Of a stretch of DNA of 26,480 nucleotides, positions 7,218-15,480 are shown in pieces. The notes under the pieces were generated by a model. The model did not search any database and was not told the origin of the DNA. It saw only the letters and a program-made list of their open reading frames with translations. This DNA is from a virus. The position numbers and the translations under genes are program-made. Position 1 is the first letter of the stretch, and every line of letters begins with the position of its first letter. The stretch is taken from positions 1 through 26,480 of IMG/VR virus record IMGVR_UViG_3300022752_000333; one strand, written 5' to 3'.

Positions 7218-8522
7218 CTATACCGATAAGATTTTCCAACCTTTACGCACGTATAGTCCAAGCCTATCATTATTTTGTTTCTTATCAGCCCAGCCACTAA
7301 ATTGAATGTCTACTACTATGGGTTGCGGTTTATCTGGATATGGTCGCATAATGCGTCCTACAATTTGTTCTAGTAAACTATCGTTGCTCATAGGCACTGC
7401 TAGTATAACGCAACTAAGTGCGTTGATTGATATTCCTTCGGCAAAGATTTGGCGGCTACCAGCAATGCACATTTTTTCTCTGTTAAGGATTTGTTCTTTG
7501 GCATATTGCCTTTCTTCATAGCTGGTGTCGCCAGTAACCAACAAACACGTTTCTCCAACATATTCCTTTACAGCCTCCAAAAATTCTACGCGATCTGCTA
7601 CTACTAGTACACTATGACCTGCTTGGATGTGATAGTTAGCAGTAGCACTGATAAACTTTCTATAATATTCGTTTTGTGTTAGGTCATTAATTTTTTCTAC
7701 CCAAGTTACATTGGGTTTTAGTATAAGATTACTTTTTACTAAGTGTACTAATGGATTAATAGTGTTAGCTTGTTTTGGACGGAATATAGTATCACCAAAA
7801 TAATCATTAAAAAATATGTGTTTACCATCTTTGCGCTCCATAGTACCACTAAGCGCCAATCTATAACGAGCATAAAAACTATCTATAGTTTGGCTAAAAG
7901 TTGTAGCAGGACAATGATGTGCTTCGTCTAGGATAATTGTGCCAAATTCTTTATTAATCCTATCCAGATATTTAACAATACTTTGTACATTCCCTACAAC
8001 TACAAAGTGATCTTCTACATCATAGAAACCGCTGCCTATAATACCAGGCTCATGACCAAATAGTGCTCTAACTTCATCGCACCATTGATCACGTAGTGCA
8101 GTAGTATGTGTTACTATTAGTGTTTTTTGTCCCCACTTGCGTGCAATATGTAGTGCTGTAAATGTTTTGCCCCAACCTACTAAGGCATTAATAAAGCAAG
8201 TATCATTAGCACTATTATAAATTTCTAGCTGATCCTCTCGCAAACTATATTTGGGTGTAGGAAAAGGTACCGGATTTAACACACGCTTATCTACTACTTC
8301 ATAACCATCAGGTATTAAATCTGTTCTACCTTGTGGCACACTAAGTATGCCTTTTGGCAACAATCTATAATTTTTAATGGTTTCTACTACACTAAACTTT
8401 TTACTGCCTGTATTCTTTTTAAACTTGTAGGTTAAACTATCCATGATAAACTTGGCGTTTAGCCTACCAGGATCGTCCATATAAATCCTGTTAGTTATAA
8501 TAGCTTTCACACTAGTCTCCAT
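7218..8522 (-). CDS. SF2 DNA helicase (UvsW / T5 D10-like)
   Basis: A 434-residue superfamily 2 helicase. It shows the Q-motif region LREDQLEIYN (about 94-103), Walker A GWGKT (116-120), DEAH (199-202) in IILDEAHHCP, motif III SGT (225-227) and motif VI QIVGRIMRP near 385-393. An N-terminal domain of about 90 residues precedes the motor. UvsW-type enzymes branch-migrate junctions and unwind R-loops, and they control origin use. The gene sits at the T5 D10 position. The ATG at 8522 has no clear ribosome binding site, but the GTG four codons later is preceded by GGAG with a 6 bp spacer, so translation may begin at 8510. It overlaps the preceding gene by 16 bp. Confidence 0.92.
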   Translation of the reverse strand: METSVKAIITNRIYMDDPGRLNAKFIMDSLTYKFKKNTGSKKFSVVETIKNYRLLPKGILSVPQGRTDLIPDGYEVVDKRVLNPVPFPTPKYSLREDQLEIYNSANDTCFINALVGWGKTFTALHIARKWGQKTLIVTHTTALRDQWCDEVRALFGHEPGIIGSGFYDVEDHFVVVGNVQSIVKYLDRINKEFGTIILDEAHHCPATTFSQTIDSFYARYRLALSGTMERKDGKHIFFNDYFGDTIFRPKQANTINPLVHLVKSNLILKPNVTWVEKINDLTQNEYYRKFISATANYHIQAGHSVLVVADRVEFLEAVKEYVGETCLLVTGDTSYEERQYAKEQILNREKMCIAGSRQIFAEGISINALSCVILAVPMSNDSLLEQIVGRIMRPYPDKPQPIVVDIQFSGWADKKQNNDRLGLYVRKGWKILSV

Positions 8523-9073
8523 GTAGTTTCAATTGGTTCACTATAGTAGCCGTAGAGTAAGTTGCATCGGTTATAGTGTAGTATACCAGCATACAATTCA
8601 TACTCTTTGGGAACTTGCAGGCTTTTAAATCTTTCAGACAGACCCTCAACCTCTAAAACACACCCTATCCCACTGGCAGGCAAAACTTGGGTAATCCTGT
8701 ATGTAGCCAGTTTGGCGCGTACAAGTTTTTTGTGCTGAAATACCTGTCCCACACTATCAATAAACCAAGTCGTTGATTTTGCCAGCTTAATTACGTCTTG
8801 TAGGAAGTATATTGCTGACCCAATTGGGTGTAGTTTTACCTTTTGCTGTTTTAACATTAGTCTACGTAAGCCAAGAGTAGGCTTGTCTACACCACGATCA
8901 TCTACGATTCTGTACCGATTAAACGGTTTAGGGTCGTCTTGATCCACATATTCGCTACTATAGAAGGTTAGTTTACCATGAGTGTACGGCTCTTTTTCAC
9001 CCAATCTAAATACGGGCCAAACTAAGCTCGCCAGCCCTATAGGTTTCCTCAAAACTGCCGAAACTGTAGTCAT
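8507..9073 (-). CDS. Unknown protein between polymerase and helicase genes
   Basis: A 188-residue protein without a family I can name. It is basic in the middle (GLRRLMLKQQKVKLHPIGSA) and rich in beta-prone segments such as RAKLATYRITQVL and CVLEVEGL. It ends RCNLLYGYYSEPIETTWRLV. The first ATG lies 68 bp inside the 3' end of the polymerase gene, an unusually long overlap. No other in-frame ATG exists, so the choice is this ATG or a GTG/TTG further in. It overlaps the helicase start by 16 bp. The setting, inside the replication operon, suggests a replication accessory role; this is unproven. Confidence 0.65.
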   Translation of the reverse strand: MTTVSAVLRKPIGLASLVWPVFRLGEKEPYTHGKLTFYSSEYVDQDDPKPFNRYRIVDDRGVDKPTLGLRRLMLKQQKVKLHPIGSAIYFLQDVIKLAKSTTWFIDSVGQVFQHKKLVRAKLATYRITQVLPASGIGCVLEVEGLSERFKSLQVPKEYELYAGILHYNRCNLLYGYYSEPIETTWRLV

Positions 9074-11285
9074 CGCCTATGTCCTGATCAACGCCAATAG
9101 GAAATCCACTAATATTACAGCCCCAGTCATATTGTGTAGATTCGCGTAGTATGTTACAGTATTCATCTACGTCGCTGTCCTTAACAAGTGCCACGATTGA
9201 GTCATGGACAAGCATGAAGATTCTTGCGTCAAGTTTACGCTCTCTAATTGTTCTAGCAGTTTCAATAGCTCCGAGTAAGTTAACGTCGCTTGCAAGCGAT
9301 TGGATTTCCGAATTAATTCCACTACGTACTTCGTGGGCTGCGATTCCTTTGTCACTGCTGAATACGTTAGGTAGGCGTCTTTTTCTGCCAAAAAAGCTGT
9401 AAGTATATCCATTCTGTTCAATAAATTGTTTTCTAGTGTCAAGCCACTGCTTTAGTTTTTTAAATGTTGTAAAATACTGTTTAATATCATCACGAGCACG
9501 TTCTACTGGATAATGCTGGCCTGTTGCTTTAGTAACTGTTACACTAACCTTATCTGCTCCTGAACCGTATAAGATGCCGAAACTGATAGCCTTAGCACTT
9601 TGACGCATATCAGGATACATTTTCTTTACCTGCTCGACTTCGCAAGGTAAGTCAAACACCATTTTAGCTATACTACTGTGAAAGTCACCACCATCAGTAA
9701 ACACTTTTTGTAGATTCTTATCACCACTCAACACAGCAGCATAGTACATTTCAGCGGTTCTTAAGTCTTGCGAAACAATCTTATAACCCGCTGGAGCCTT
9801 GATACACCCTTTGATGATTGGGTCGTCTCTAGGTATTTGTTGTGCATTAAACTTTCCACTACTAGATAAACGACCACTAGTGGTAAAGATAAGATTAAAA
9901 TTAGTACGTATCCTATCATCACGATCCAGCTCAGGAAGTATTTTATGTATATATGTATTCTGGATTTTTGATAGCTTTCTGACCTGTAGTATCGCTTTAG
10001 GAAGTTCATGTTCTTCACTTAATTGTTCTAGGACTTCTGCATCTGTTGAAATAGCTCCTGTGGCTGTCTTTTTACCAGTTGGTGTTAGGCCTAGGTAGTC
10101 AAATAATATTGATCTCAATTGCATAACACTATTAGGATTGAAGATTTTGCCTTCATTCTTTTCAAATAGTTTTACCTCATCAAATGTGTAAATGTGCTCC
10201 TTAGCCTCTTGAATCTTTTCACTAAGATACACATCAGCTAATTGCATACGCTCACGACTAATAGGAATACCTACTTCTTCCATATCCATTAGGAATAGTG
10301 TGCCTGGAATTAATATTTTGGTATATACTCTGTGCAATTTATCATTATTCTGCACAATAGGCCAAAACTTGTTAAATAGTTCTAGGGTGACTGCTGTGTC
10401 TATTGAAGCATATTCACTGATAATGTCAAATGGTATTAAGTCGTAGGTAAAGTTCTCGTTGAGCACACCATGTTGACGACAATACTCCTTCTTAAATTCA
10501 TCCAGTTTAGCGTCATAGTCTCCATAGTCAGTATACTTTAGTGCTAATTCTTTTAGGCCATGATTATCTGTTTCATCTAAAACATAGTGCATAACCATGG
10601 TATCGTGTACACGACTACGATCAAACTCTAGGTCTAAGTGATACTTCAACATTTTGTAGTCAAATTTCATATTATGAAATACTATAGTAAATTCACTACA
10701 AATTTTTTGTAATAATAGTGCGTTAGTTTCGCCTAGGCAATCACAGCTAATATAACGTCCATGATTAGGTTTATAGCTAATACTAACACCAAGCACATAA
10801 CCATCTCTGGGATATAAGCCTGTAGTTTCCGTATCAATTGCAACTACTCCTTGAGCGTTTTCTAATACTTCTGTTAAGAATTCGTGGGCTTCTTGCTCAC
10901 TATCAATGCCACGAAAATCACCAGTTTTAGTACCCTTAATCTCACCAGCAATATGTTTGTGTATTTTATCTACAGCACGTTCAAAATCTGGTTTACCTTC
11001 TGGCTTAAACGCAAGCATAGCTGGATTACTAATAGGTATAAATTTATCATTTATAAGTTGACCGGCATAGTTTGTAACGCTAGTAATTTTACCGTACTCT
11101 TTAGCCGCTTCAGCGCCTACCAAGATCACTAAGTCATAGAGATCGGTATCTATATCTAAGTCCACATCTTTTTTTAGCAATTTAGTAATTGGCTGTGAAC
11201 TCATATGAAATAGCTCAAAGTCAAACTTAAAATATTGCTCATATTTAGTGCGGCTAGGTGCTTTATCAATTACGGCTATTTTCAT
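9006..11285 (-). CDS. DNA polymerase, family A with 3'-5' exonuclease (T5 D9-like)
   Basis: A 759-residue replicative polymerase. The proofreading domain shows ExoI DTET (151-154), ExoII HNMKFDY (D209) and ExoIII YASID (D296). The polymerase domain shows TSGRLSS..FNAQQIPR (469-486), motif A with D507 in VSQDLRTAEM, motif B RQSAKAISFGILYG (R561, K565, Y573) and motif C VHDS (693-696). In most family A enzymes motif C is HDE and motif A is DYSQIELR. Here the catalytic aspartates are kept but the flanking residues differ. An N-terminal region of about 120 residues is not assigned. There is no 5' nuclease domain; that function is supplied by the separate flap nuclease. The start overlaps the primase stop as ATGA. 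Confidence 0.95.
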   Translation of the reverse strand: MKIAVIDKAPSRTKYEQYFKFDFELFHMSSQPITKLLKKDVDLDIDTDLYDLVILVGAEAAKEYGKITSVTNYAGQLINDKFIPISNPAMLAFKPEGKPDFERAVDKIHKHIAGEIKGTKTGDFRGIDSEQEAHEFLTEVLENAQGVVAIDTETTGLYPRDGYVLGVSISYKPNHGRYISCDCLGETNALLLQKICSEFTIVFHNMKFDYKMLKYHLDLEFDRSRVHDTMVMHYVLDETDNHGLKELALKYTDYGDYDAKLDEFKKEYCRQHGVLNENFTYDLIPFDIISEYASIDTAVTLELFNKFWPIVQNNDKLHRVYTKILIPGTLFLMDMEEVGIPISRERMQLADVYLSEKIQEAKEHIYTFDEVKLFEKNEGKIFNPNSVMQLRSILFDYLGLTPTGKKTATGAISTDAEVLEQLSEEHELPKAILQVRKLSKIQNTYIHKILPELDRDDRIRTNFNLIFTTSGRLSSSGKFNAQQIPRDDPIIKGCIKAPAGYKIVSQDLRTAEMYYAAVLSGDKNLQKVFTDGGDFHSSIAKMVFDLPCEVEQVKKMYPDMRQSAKAISFGILYGSGADKVSVTVTKATGQHYPVERARDDIKQYFTTFKKLKQWLDTRKQFIEQNGYTYSFFGRKRRLPNVFSSDKGIAAHEVRSGINSEIQSLASDVNLLGAIETARTIRERKLDARIFMLVHDSIVALVKDSDVDEYCNILRESTQYDWGCNISGFPIGVDQDIGDDYSFGSFEETYRAGELSLARI

Positions 11286-12133
11286 TTTGTGGTATATTCC
11301 TTAATGCTGTGTACTTCTATTTGATCTAATTCACCAGGATCAACACCATCTGGTAATTTAATTATTTCTACAACGAATTCTTCTTGTTCTATAATTGGTT
11401 TAAGTTGTTTTGCTGCTTTTTCACCTGCTTCATCGCCGTCAAATAAGATGTATACGTGCGTAACGCCTTGTGCTTTAAATGGTAAGAGTTTTTGTTTTGC
11501 ATAATTTTGTAGCGTATTTGTTCCAAAACAGCATATTGCATTGTGCAAGCCTTTATCGTAAAGGTTTAACATATCAAAGATGCCTTCCACAAGAATTATA
11601 GATTTTTGTGGTTGTTCTAAGTAGCTAGGATATAGCGGCATTTCTACACCACTAGGATAATTTATATATCTAGGATTACCATTACTTAGAGTATGTCTGG
11701 CAACAAATACTTGTATTTTATCAGTAACGTCACTAATAGGAAATACTACTCTATCAGATAATTTTTCTACTTGATTAGTATAAAAAGCACCAAAATGCTT
11801 TAGTGTTTGTGCACTGATTCCACGAAATGGTTTTGTCCAAGGAGTATATCCTTGTGGCAGTTCTTGTTCTGTGCTTGTTCTGAGTTCAAATAATTTTTTC
11901 TTAAGATTGGCAATTCTAAGCGGTACAGGATTAGTAAAAACTCCAAAATACTTAAAAATATTAGTTTTAAATCCACAACTAAAACAGTGTGCTACACCAC
12001 TAACCCGATCAATTCGAAAACTAGGATTAGTATCTTCATGATCTGGGTTTAAGCATTTGGTTAGGTAATCACGGCCACTAACTGTAAAAGCTAAGCTATT
12101 ATTTTTTAATAGATCTAGTACTGGATCGCTCAT
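11282..12133 (-). CDS. DNA primase with CHC2 zinc finger and Toprim domain
   Basis: A 283-residue DnaG-like primase that makes RNA primers for lagging-strand synthesis. The zinc finger is C27, H32, C50 and C53 (CLNPDH...HCFSC). The RNA polymerase core follows. The Toprim site is LVEGIFD (E183) with FDGDEAG (D232, D234). The protein lacks the C-terminal helicase-binding domain of bacterial DnaG, and the helicase is encoded separately by the gene upstream. Its stop codon overlaps the polymerase start, suggesting coupled translation of primase and polymerase. Confidence 0.93.
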   Translation of the reverse strand: MSDPVLDLLKNNSLAFTVSGRDYLTKCLNPDHEDTNPSFRIDRVSGVAHCFSCGFKTNIFKYFGVFTNPVPLRIANLKKKLFELRTSTEQELPQGYTPWTKPFRGISAQTLKHFGAFYTNQVEKLSDRVVFPISDVTDKIQVFVARHTLSNGNPRYINYPSGVEMPLYPSYLEQPQKSIILVEGIFDMLNLYDKGLHNAICCFGTNTLQNYAKQKLLPFKAQGVTHVYILFDGDEAGEKAAKQLKPIIEQEEFVVEIIKLPDGVDPGELDQIEVHSIKEYTTK

Positions 12134-12134
12134 T

Positions 12135-13520
12135 TTATGTATGCCAAGGTAAATCTGCTGCGGTATCGTCTTGTTTTAAATCTTGTTGTTTCTTTGTTGC
12201 TCGTTTAACTGTTTCTTTTTGTTCTGGTCTATCTATGCTTTGCGGACTGATTCTGAGTGTTTCCCAATCTATGGGACAAGTAAATTTCATTTCTTTGCCA
12301 CCACGAATCTTAGTTGTTTCGAAACTAACTGCATTAGTACTTTTATCGTGTGCCTCCATGACTAGTGCAATATCTGCTGCATCAAGAATACCTTTAGCAA
12401 ATCTTGCCTCACCACTAGCATCAATTTGATATGGACTTACTAATACTACTTCATACTTTCTAGCCAAGTTTTTTAACTTTTTACTTACTTCAATTTGAGG
12501 CTTCCAGTCATACATATCACTGCCTTCAATAACAATCTGATTTAGGTAGTCTACAACTACTACTTGTAATTTTTCACCAAACTTGGCTTTTGCTTTGCCT
12601 ATGTGTAGATCAATACTACTGATTGTTAAATCTCTGTCATCAACTATAATCATTTGATTGTCTGGTTTTAATTGATGATTTCGCACTAGTGTTTCTTCAA
12701 ACTTATATCTATCACGATGCCGCATAAAATCTAAGACTGTTTGATCCGATTCTTCAAACATACCTGCTCTAGCTTTTACTACTTTTAACACTTCTTCGTC
12801 TGTTAACTTGTTTTGCTTTAATCGCTGTAAATCAACACTAGCTAGAATACTTAGATTGCGTTCCATGACTTCATAGGCTGTCATCTCTATTGAAAAGTAT
12901 AGAGATGAAAAACCATTTTCATACTGATTAATAAAAATGTTGCTACTAGTAATAGATTTACCGCTGCCTCGCTTACCGCCGATGAGTATAAGTTCCTGCC
13001 TAGCGACGCCACCAAGAACAGCATCAAAAGTGTTGTTAAGTCCAAGATAAACACGTTCTTTTTCCAATTCATTAGGATGCCTAAACATCATTATGTCAGC
13101 CATAGTAAAGACTTTTTCACTAGTATGCGTCTTTTCTTCTATGGTCATAGATATTGTAGCTAAATTTTCTTTTATCTCATTGCTATCATATAGTGGTAAT
13201 TTATCTACAAATTTATCTAGTAATTTTACTGTTTCGTTTTGTGTATATTGATCTATTAACGCATCTAGTGCTACTTCAGCACTAACATCAGGAACTTCCG
13301 TTAGCCGGAGAGTTGCTAACATCTTAGACGCTGGACCCTCCCTTAACGTAAGTGTTAAATCGTCGAACGAAGGTACACTATTGTACTTTTCGTAATGTTT
13401 TGTGATTACACTATAAAGAGAGCTGTACGCAGGGTCTAAAAATACTAGCTTAAGCCGTGCCCATAATTCTAGGTTTTGCTCTGCTAGTAGTTTATGTAAG
13501 ACTACTGCACTTGTATCCAA
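12135..13520 (-). CDS. Replicative DNA helicase, DnaB-like (T5 D6-like)
   Basis: A 461-residue RecA-fold hexameric helicase. The N-terminal helical domain (about 1-140) is DnaB-like. The motor has Walker A GGKRGSGKS (181-189), SLYFSIEM (motif H1a), Walker B VVVVDYLNQI (D324) and a late SPYQIDASG region where DnaB has its Gln-sensor and arginine-finger motifs. It would unwind the fork and work with the primase. The start is a TTG with TAGG six bases upstream, 2 bp after the preceding stop. The next in-frame Met is at residue 68, which would remove part of the N-terminal domain, so I kept TTG. Confidence 0.92.
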   Translation of the reverse strand: MDTSAVVLHKLLAEQNLELWARLKLVFLDPAYSSLYSVITKHYEKYNSVPSFDDLTLTLREGPASKMLATLRLTEVPDVSAEVALDALIDQYTQNETVKLLDKFVDKLPLYDSNEIKENLATISMTIEEKTHTSEKVFTMADIMMFRHPNELEKERVYLGLNNTFDAVLGGVARQELILIGGKRGSGKSITSSNIFINQYENGFSSLYFSIEMTAYEVMERNLSILASVDLQRLKQNKLTDEEVLKVVKARAGMFEESDQTVLDFMRHRDRYKFEETLVRNHQLKPDNQMIIVDDRDLTISSIDLHIGKAKAKFGEKLQVVVVDYLNQIVIEGSDMYDWKPQIEVSKKLKNLARKYEVVLVSPYQIDASGEARFAKGILDAADIALVMEAHDKSTNAVSFETTKIRGGKEMKFTCPIDWETLRISPQSIDRPEQKETVKRATKKQQDLKQDDTAADLPWHT

Positions 13521-13522
13521 GT

Positions 13523-13822
13523 TTAACCTACTTTCGATTCATTATCTATAATTACCTGGTCTATAATCTCTGTTACTTTATATAGTACTTCTTCTCTTAA
13601 TCGTTTAATATCTTGCTGATAGCCAGCATCTCGTTCAAATAACAAGCTAAGTTGTTCGTGTGTTACTAATTGCTGTAAGCCAAAGTAAATATGGTCATAG
13701 GCCATTGTTGACTCAGGCATTACTTCTACTGTAGCAGATTTTCCATAGTTATGTACCGCTTGTTTTACCACTTCTTCAATAGTAAAACTTTCATTATCAT
13801 GGTAAGTAATTGTTACCTTCAT
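13523..13822 (-). CDS. Small protein upstream of replicative helicase, unknown
   Basis: A 99-residue acidic protein. The first part (KVTITYHDNESFTIEEVVKQ) suggests a beta-hairpin and helix. The second is helical (LQQLVTHEQLSLLFERDAGY; RLREEVLYKVTEIIDQVII). No family is recognised. It is followed almost at once by the helicase gene, so a helicase-loader or accessory role is conceivable but unsupported by motifs. It comes just after a strong terminator and I see no clear promoter in the spacer. Confidence 0.6.
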   Translation of the reverse strand: MKVTITYHDNESFTIEEVVKQAVHNYGKSATVEVMPESTMAYDHIYFGLQQLVTHEQLSLLFERDAGYQQDIKRLREEVLYKVTEIIDQVIIDNESKVG

Positions 13823-13840
13823 CTGTTAGCCCAAAAGTAT

Positions 13841-13872
13841 AAAAGGCCGGGAGCTCTTCAAAACTCCCAGCC
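13841..13872 (-). terminator. Rho-independent terminator after the D5-like gene
   Basis: A 9-bp stem (13845-13853 with 13864-13872, one G-T pair) is followed on the minus strand by TTTTATACTTTT. It lies directly after the stop of the D5-like gene, in the 69 bp before the next gene. Confidence 0.85.
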
Positions 13873-13891
13873 TGGATTAACAATCTGCTAA

Positions 13892-14644
13892 TTAGGCAGC
13901 TTTTTTACCATCTGCCTTGTCGCGCTTTGCTGCACCATCATAGTCAGCAACTTTAATTCCACGACGAGTTAACAGAGTCTTAAGACCACGCTCAGTTTTA
14001 TCAACTGCAGCTGCGATTTCAGCAACTGTCATTGCATGAATCTTAGCACCAAGAGCTACAACAGGATCAACTTGCTCTTTGGCATAGCTGTTCTTTTGTG
14101 CAGGAATCTTAGCAATTTGACCCTTGCGAGTAAGGCTAAGAGCTTTACCACGAACGCTTGCAACTGATTTGTTAAGTGCAGTAGCAATATCTTCAATAAA
14201 TGCGCCACGCTCAGCCATTTGAATAAATTTGGCTTCTTCACTATCGGTATAAGTACGAGCAATTTCTACTTTTTCTGCTGGCTTAACACTACCAGTTAAT
14301 TCTAGTGCTAATAACTTGCCTTGGATTTGTTTTGCAGTAAACTTGCCATCCATAAATTGTTCAGCAATTTGCTTGTAAGTAAGTTCGCCACTATTGCTAA
14401 TAACAAACTCCGCAAGTTCTGCACCTTCATCTTCGGTAAATGCACTAGTTTTTTCTTTGGCCATGCTAGCTACTTCAACTTCTAGTTGACGCAATTTGCT
14501 AGCTACGCTACGTGGAGTAAATCCTTCACCAAGTGATTCAGCTGCTGTTTCAACAGTGTTAGCACTAACAGGACGTTGCGATCCAACAAGTTTCATAAGT
14601 TGATTAACAGTAGCTTCAGACCATTTTTTTGCTTTTTCAGTCAT
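13892..14644 (-). CDS. D5-like DNA-binding protein with tandem HTH/SANT-like modules
   Basis: A 250-residue protein that seems to be built from about four copies of a 45-55-residue helical module. The modules begin near residues 8 (WSEATVNQLMKLV), 65 (FTEDEGAELAEFV), 131 (YTDSEEAKFIQMA) and about 197 (LGAKIHAMTVAEIAAAV). Each has an aromatic start, an acidic first helix and a second half resembling a helix-turn-helix (PRSVASKLRQLEV; AKQIQGKLLALEL; VASVRGKALSLTR; ERGLKTLLTRRG). The tail is basic. T5 D5, an abundant DNA-binding regulator needed for early replication, lies at the same place next to the helicase, so I infer the same role. Its own strong terminator hints at high expression. The start overlaps the ligase gene by 8 bp. 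Confidence 0.72.
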   Translation of the reverse strand: MTEKAKKWSEATVNQLMKLVGSQRPVSANTVETAAESLGEGFTPRSVASKLRQLEVEVASMAKEKTSAFTEDEGAELAEFVISNSGELTYKQIAEQFMDGKFTAKQIQGKLLALELTGSVKPAEKVEIARTYTDSEEAKFIQMAERGAFIEDIATALNKSVASVRGKALSLTRKGQIAKIPAQKNSYAKEQVDPVVALGAKIHAMTVAEIAAAVDKTERGLKTLLTRRGIKVADYDGAAKRDKADGKKAA

Positions 14645-15395
14645 TGTTTATTTCTCTTAAAAAGTTATCTAAGTTTGTGATGATTTTAATGCCGAGTTCT
14701 TCGGCTTTTTTACGTTTTGTACTACTTTTACCTTCTTCATCTACCAAATAGTCCGTAGTTTTTGTTACAGATTCTACTACACGAAATCCATATTCTGTTA
14801 GTTGCTTATAGGCTTCGGCTTTTGTTTTATAAGAAGATAGTTTACCGGTAATACACACTGATTTTGCTTCATTATGTATTTCAGGTTTTTCACTGCGAAA
14901 TGAAAAGGGTAAAAACTCCCTCATTTCAATGAAATCAGTTTCTAGCCAGGCTAGTAGATTTTGTGTTACTTTATCTCCTAGCCCCGCCTGTTTGCAAGTT
15001 TCTAAGTTGATTTCGCTAATATGATTAACTACACTACAAATTTTTGTACTAGCTGTGTTACCTACTAACGGAATACTCATACTAGCTAATATTTGATCTA
15101 ATGGGGCACTACGGCTGCGATCTAATTCACCAATTAATTTTTCAGCAATTTTTTGACTACCTAATTGGGCTGCTATTTGATCTAGGTCTAAATAGTACAA
15201 TTCTGTAATATCTGCTAATTCAAGTTTTTCAATAGTTTTTGTTCCCATACCTTTGATGCCCATTGTCTTGCAAAAGTGTTCTACACGCTTAAGCAACTGA
15301 GCGTCACAAGCCTGATTGCGACAAAATAATTGGTCATTTACCAATTCTAGTTTGTAATTACAACAAGGACAATGTGTTGGTATTTCTATTTTCAT
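14637..15395 (-). CDS. ligB: NAD-dependent DNA ligase, C-terminal subunit (zinc finger, HhH, BRCT)
   Basis: A 252-residue protein equal to the C-terminal half of bacterial LigA. It has a four-cysteine zinc finger (C9, C12, C25, C30), then helix-hairpin-helix repeats (IKGMGTKTIEKL; near 110-150). A BRCT domain spans about 172-250 (SVCITGKLSSYKTKAEAYKQ; TTDYLVDEEG). It has no nucleotidyltransferase domain; that is encoded by the next gene upstream. T5 also encodes its ligase as two subunits, so this is an expected split rather than a decayed gene. It has its own promoter in the 85 bp between the two ligase genes. Confidence 0.9.
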   Translation of the reverse strand: MKIEIPTHCPCCNYKLELVNDQLFCRNQACDAQLLKRVEHFCKTMGIKGMGTKTIEKLELADITELYYLDLDQIAAQLGSQKIAEKLIGELDRSRSAPLDQILASMSIPLVGNTASTKICSVVNHISEINLETCKQAGLGDKVTQNLLAWLETDFIEMREFLPFSFRSEKPEIHNEAKSVCITGKLSSYKTKAEAYKQLTEYGFRVVESVTKTTDYLVDEEGKSSTKRKKAEELGIKIITNLDNFLREINND

Positions 15396-15419
15396 ATTGA
15401 TTTATCAACTTAAGATATT

Positions 15420-15448
15420 ATTATACAGTATTGAGTATTTGTTTACAA
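15420..15448 (-). promoter_or_regulatory. sigma70-type promoter for the ligase C-terminal subunit
   Basis: TTGTAA (15443-15448) and TATAAT (15420-15425) are 17 bp apart in the 85 bp spacer between the two ligase genes. The predicted start leaves a leader of roughly 18 bases before the ATG at 15395. Confidence 0.7.
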
Positions 15449-15480
15449 GCTAAAATTTAGTTTACCCCTAAGCTGTAAAA

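Noticed and set aside
9761-10018. Minus-strand frame with a hydrophobic, membrane-like product
   Set aside because: It lies wholly within the polymerase gene in another frame. The hydrophobicity is a by-product of AT-rich out-of-frame reading.
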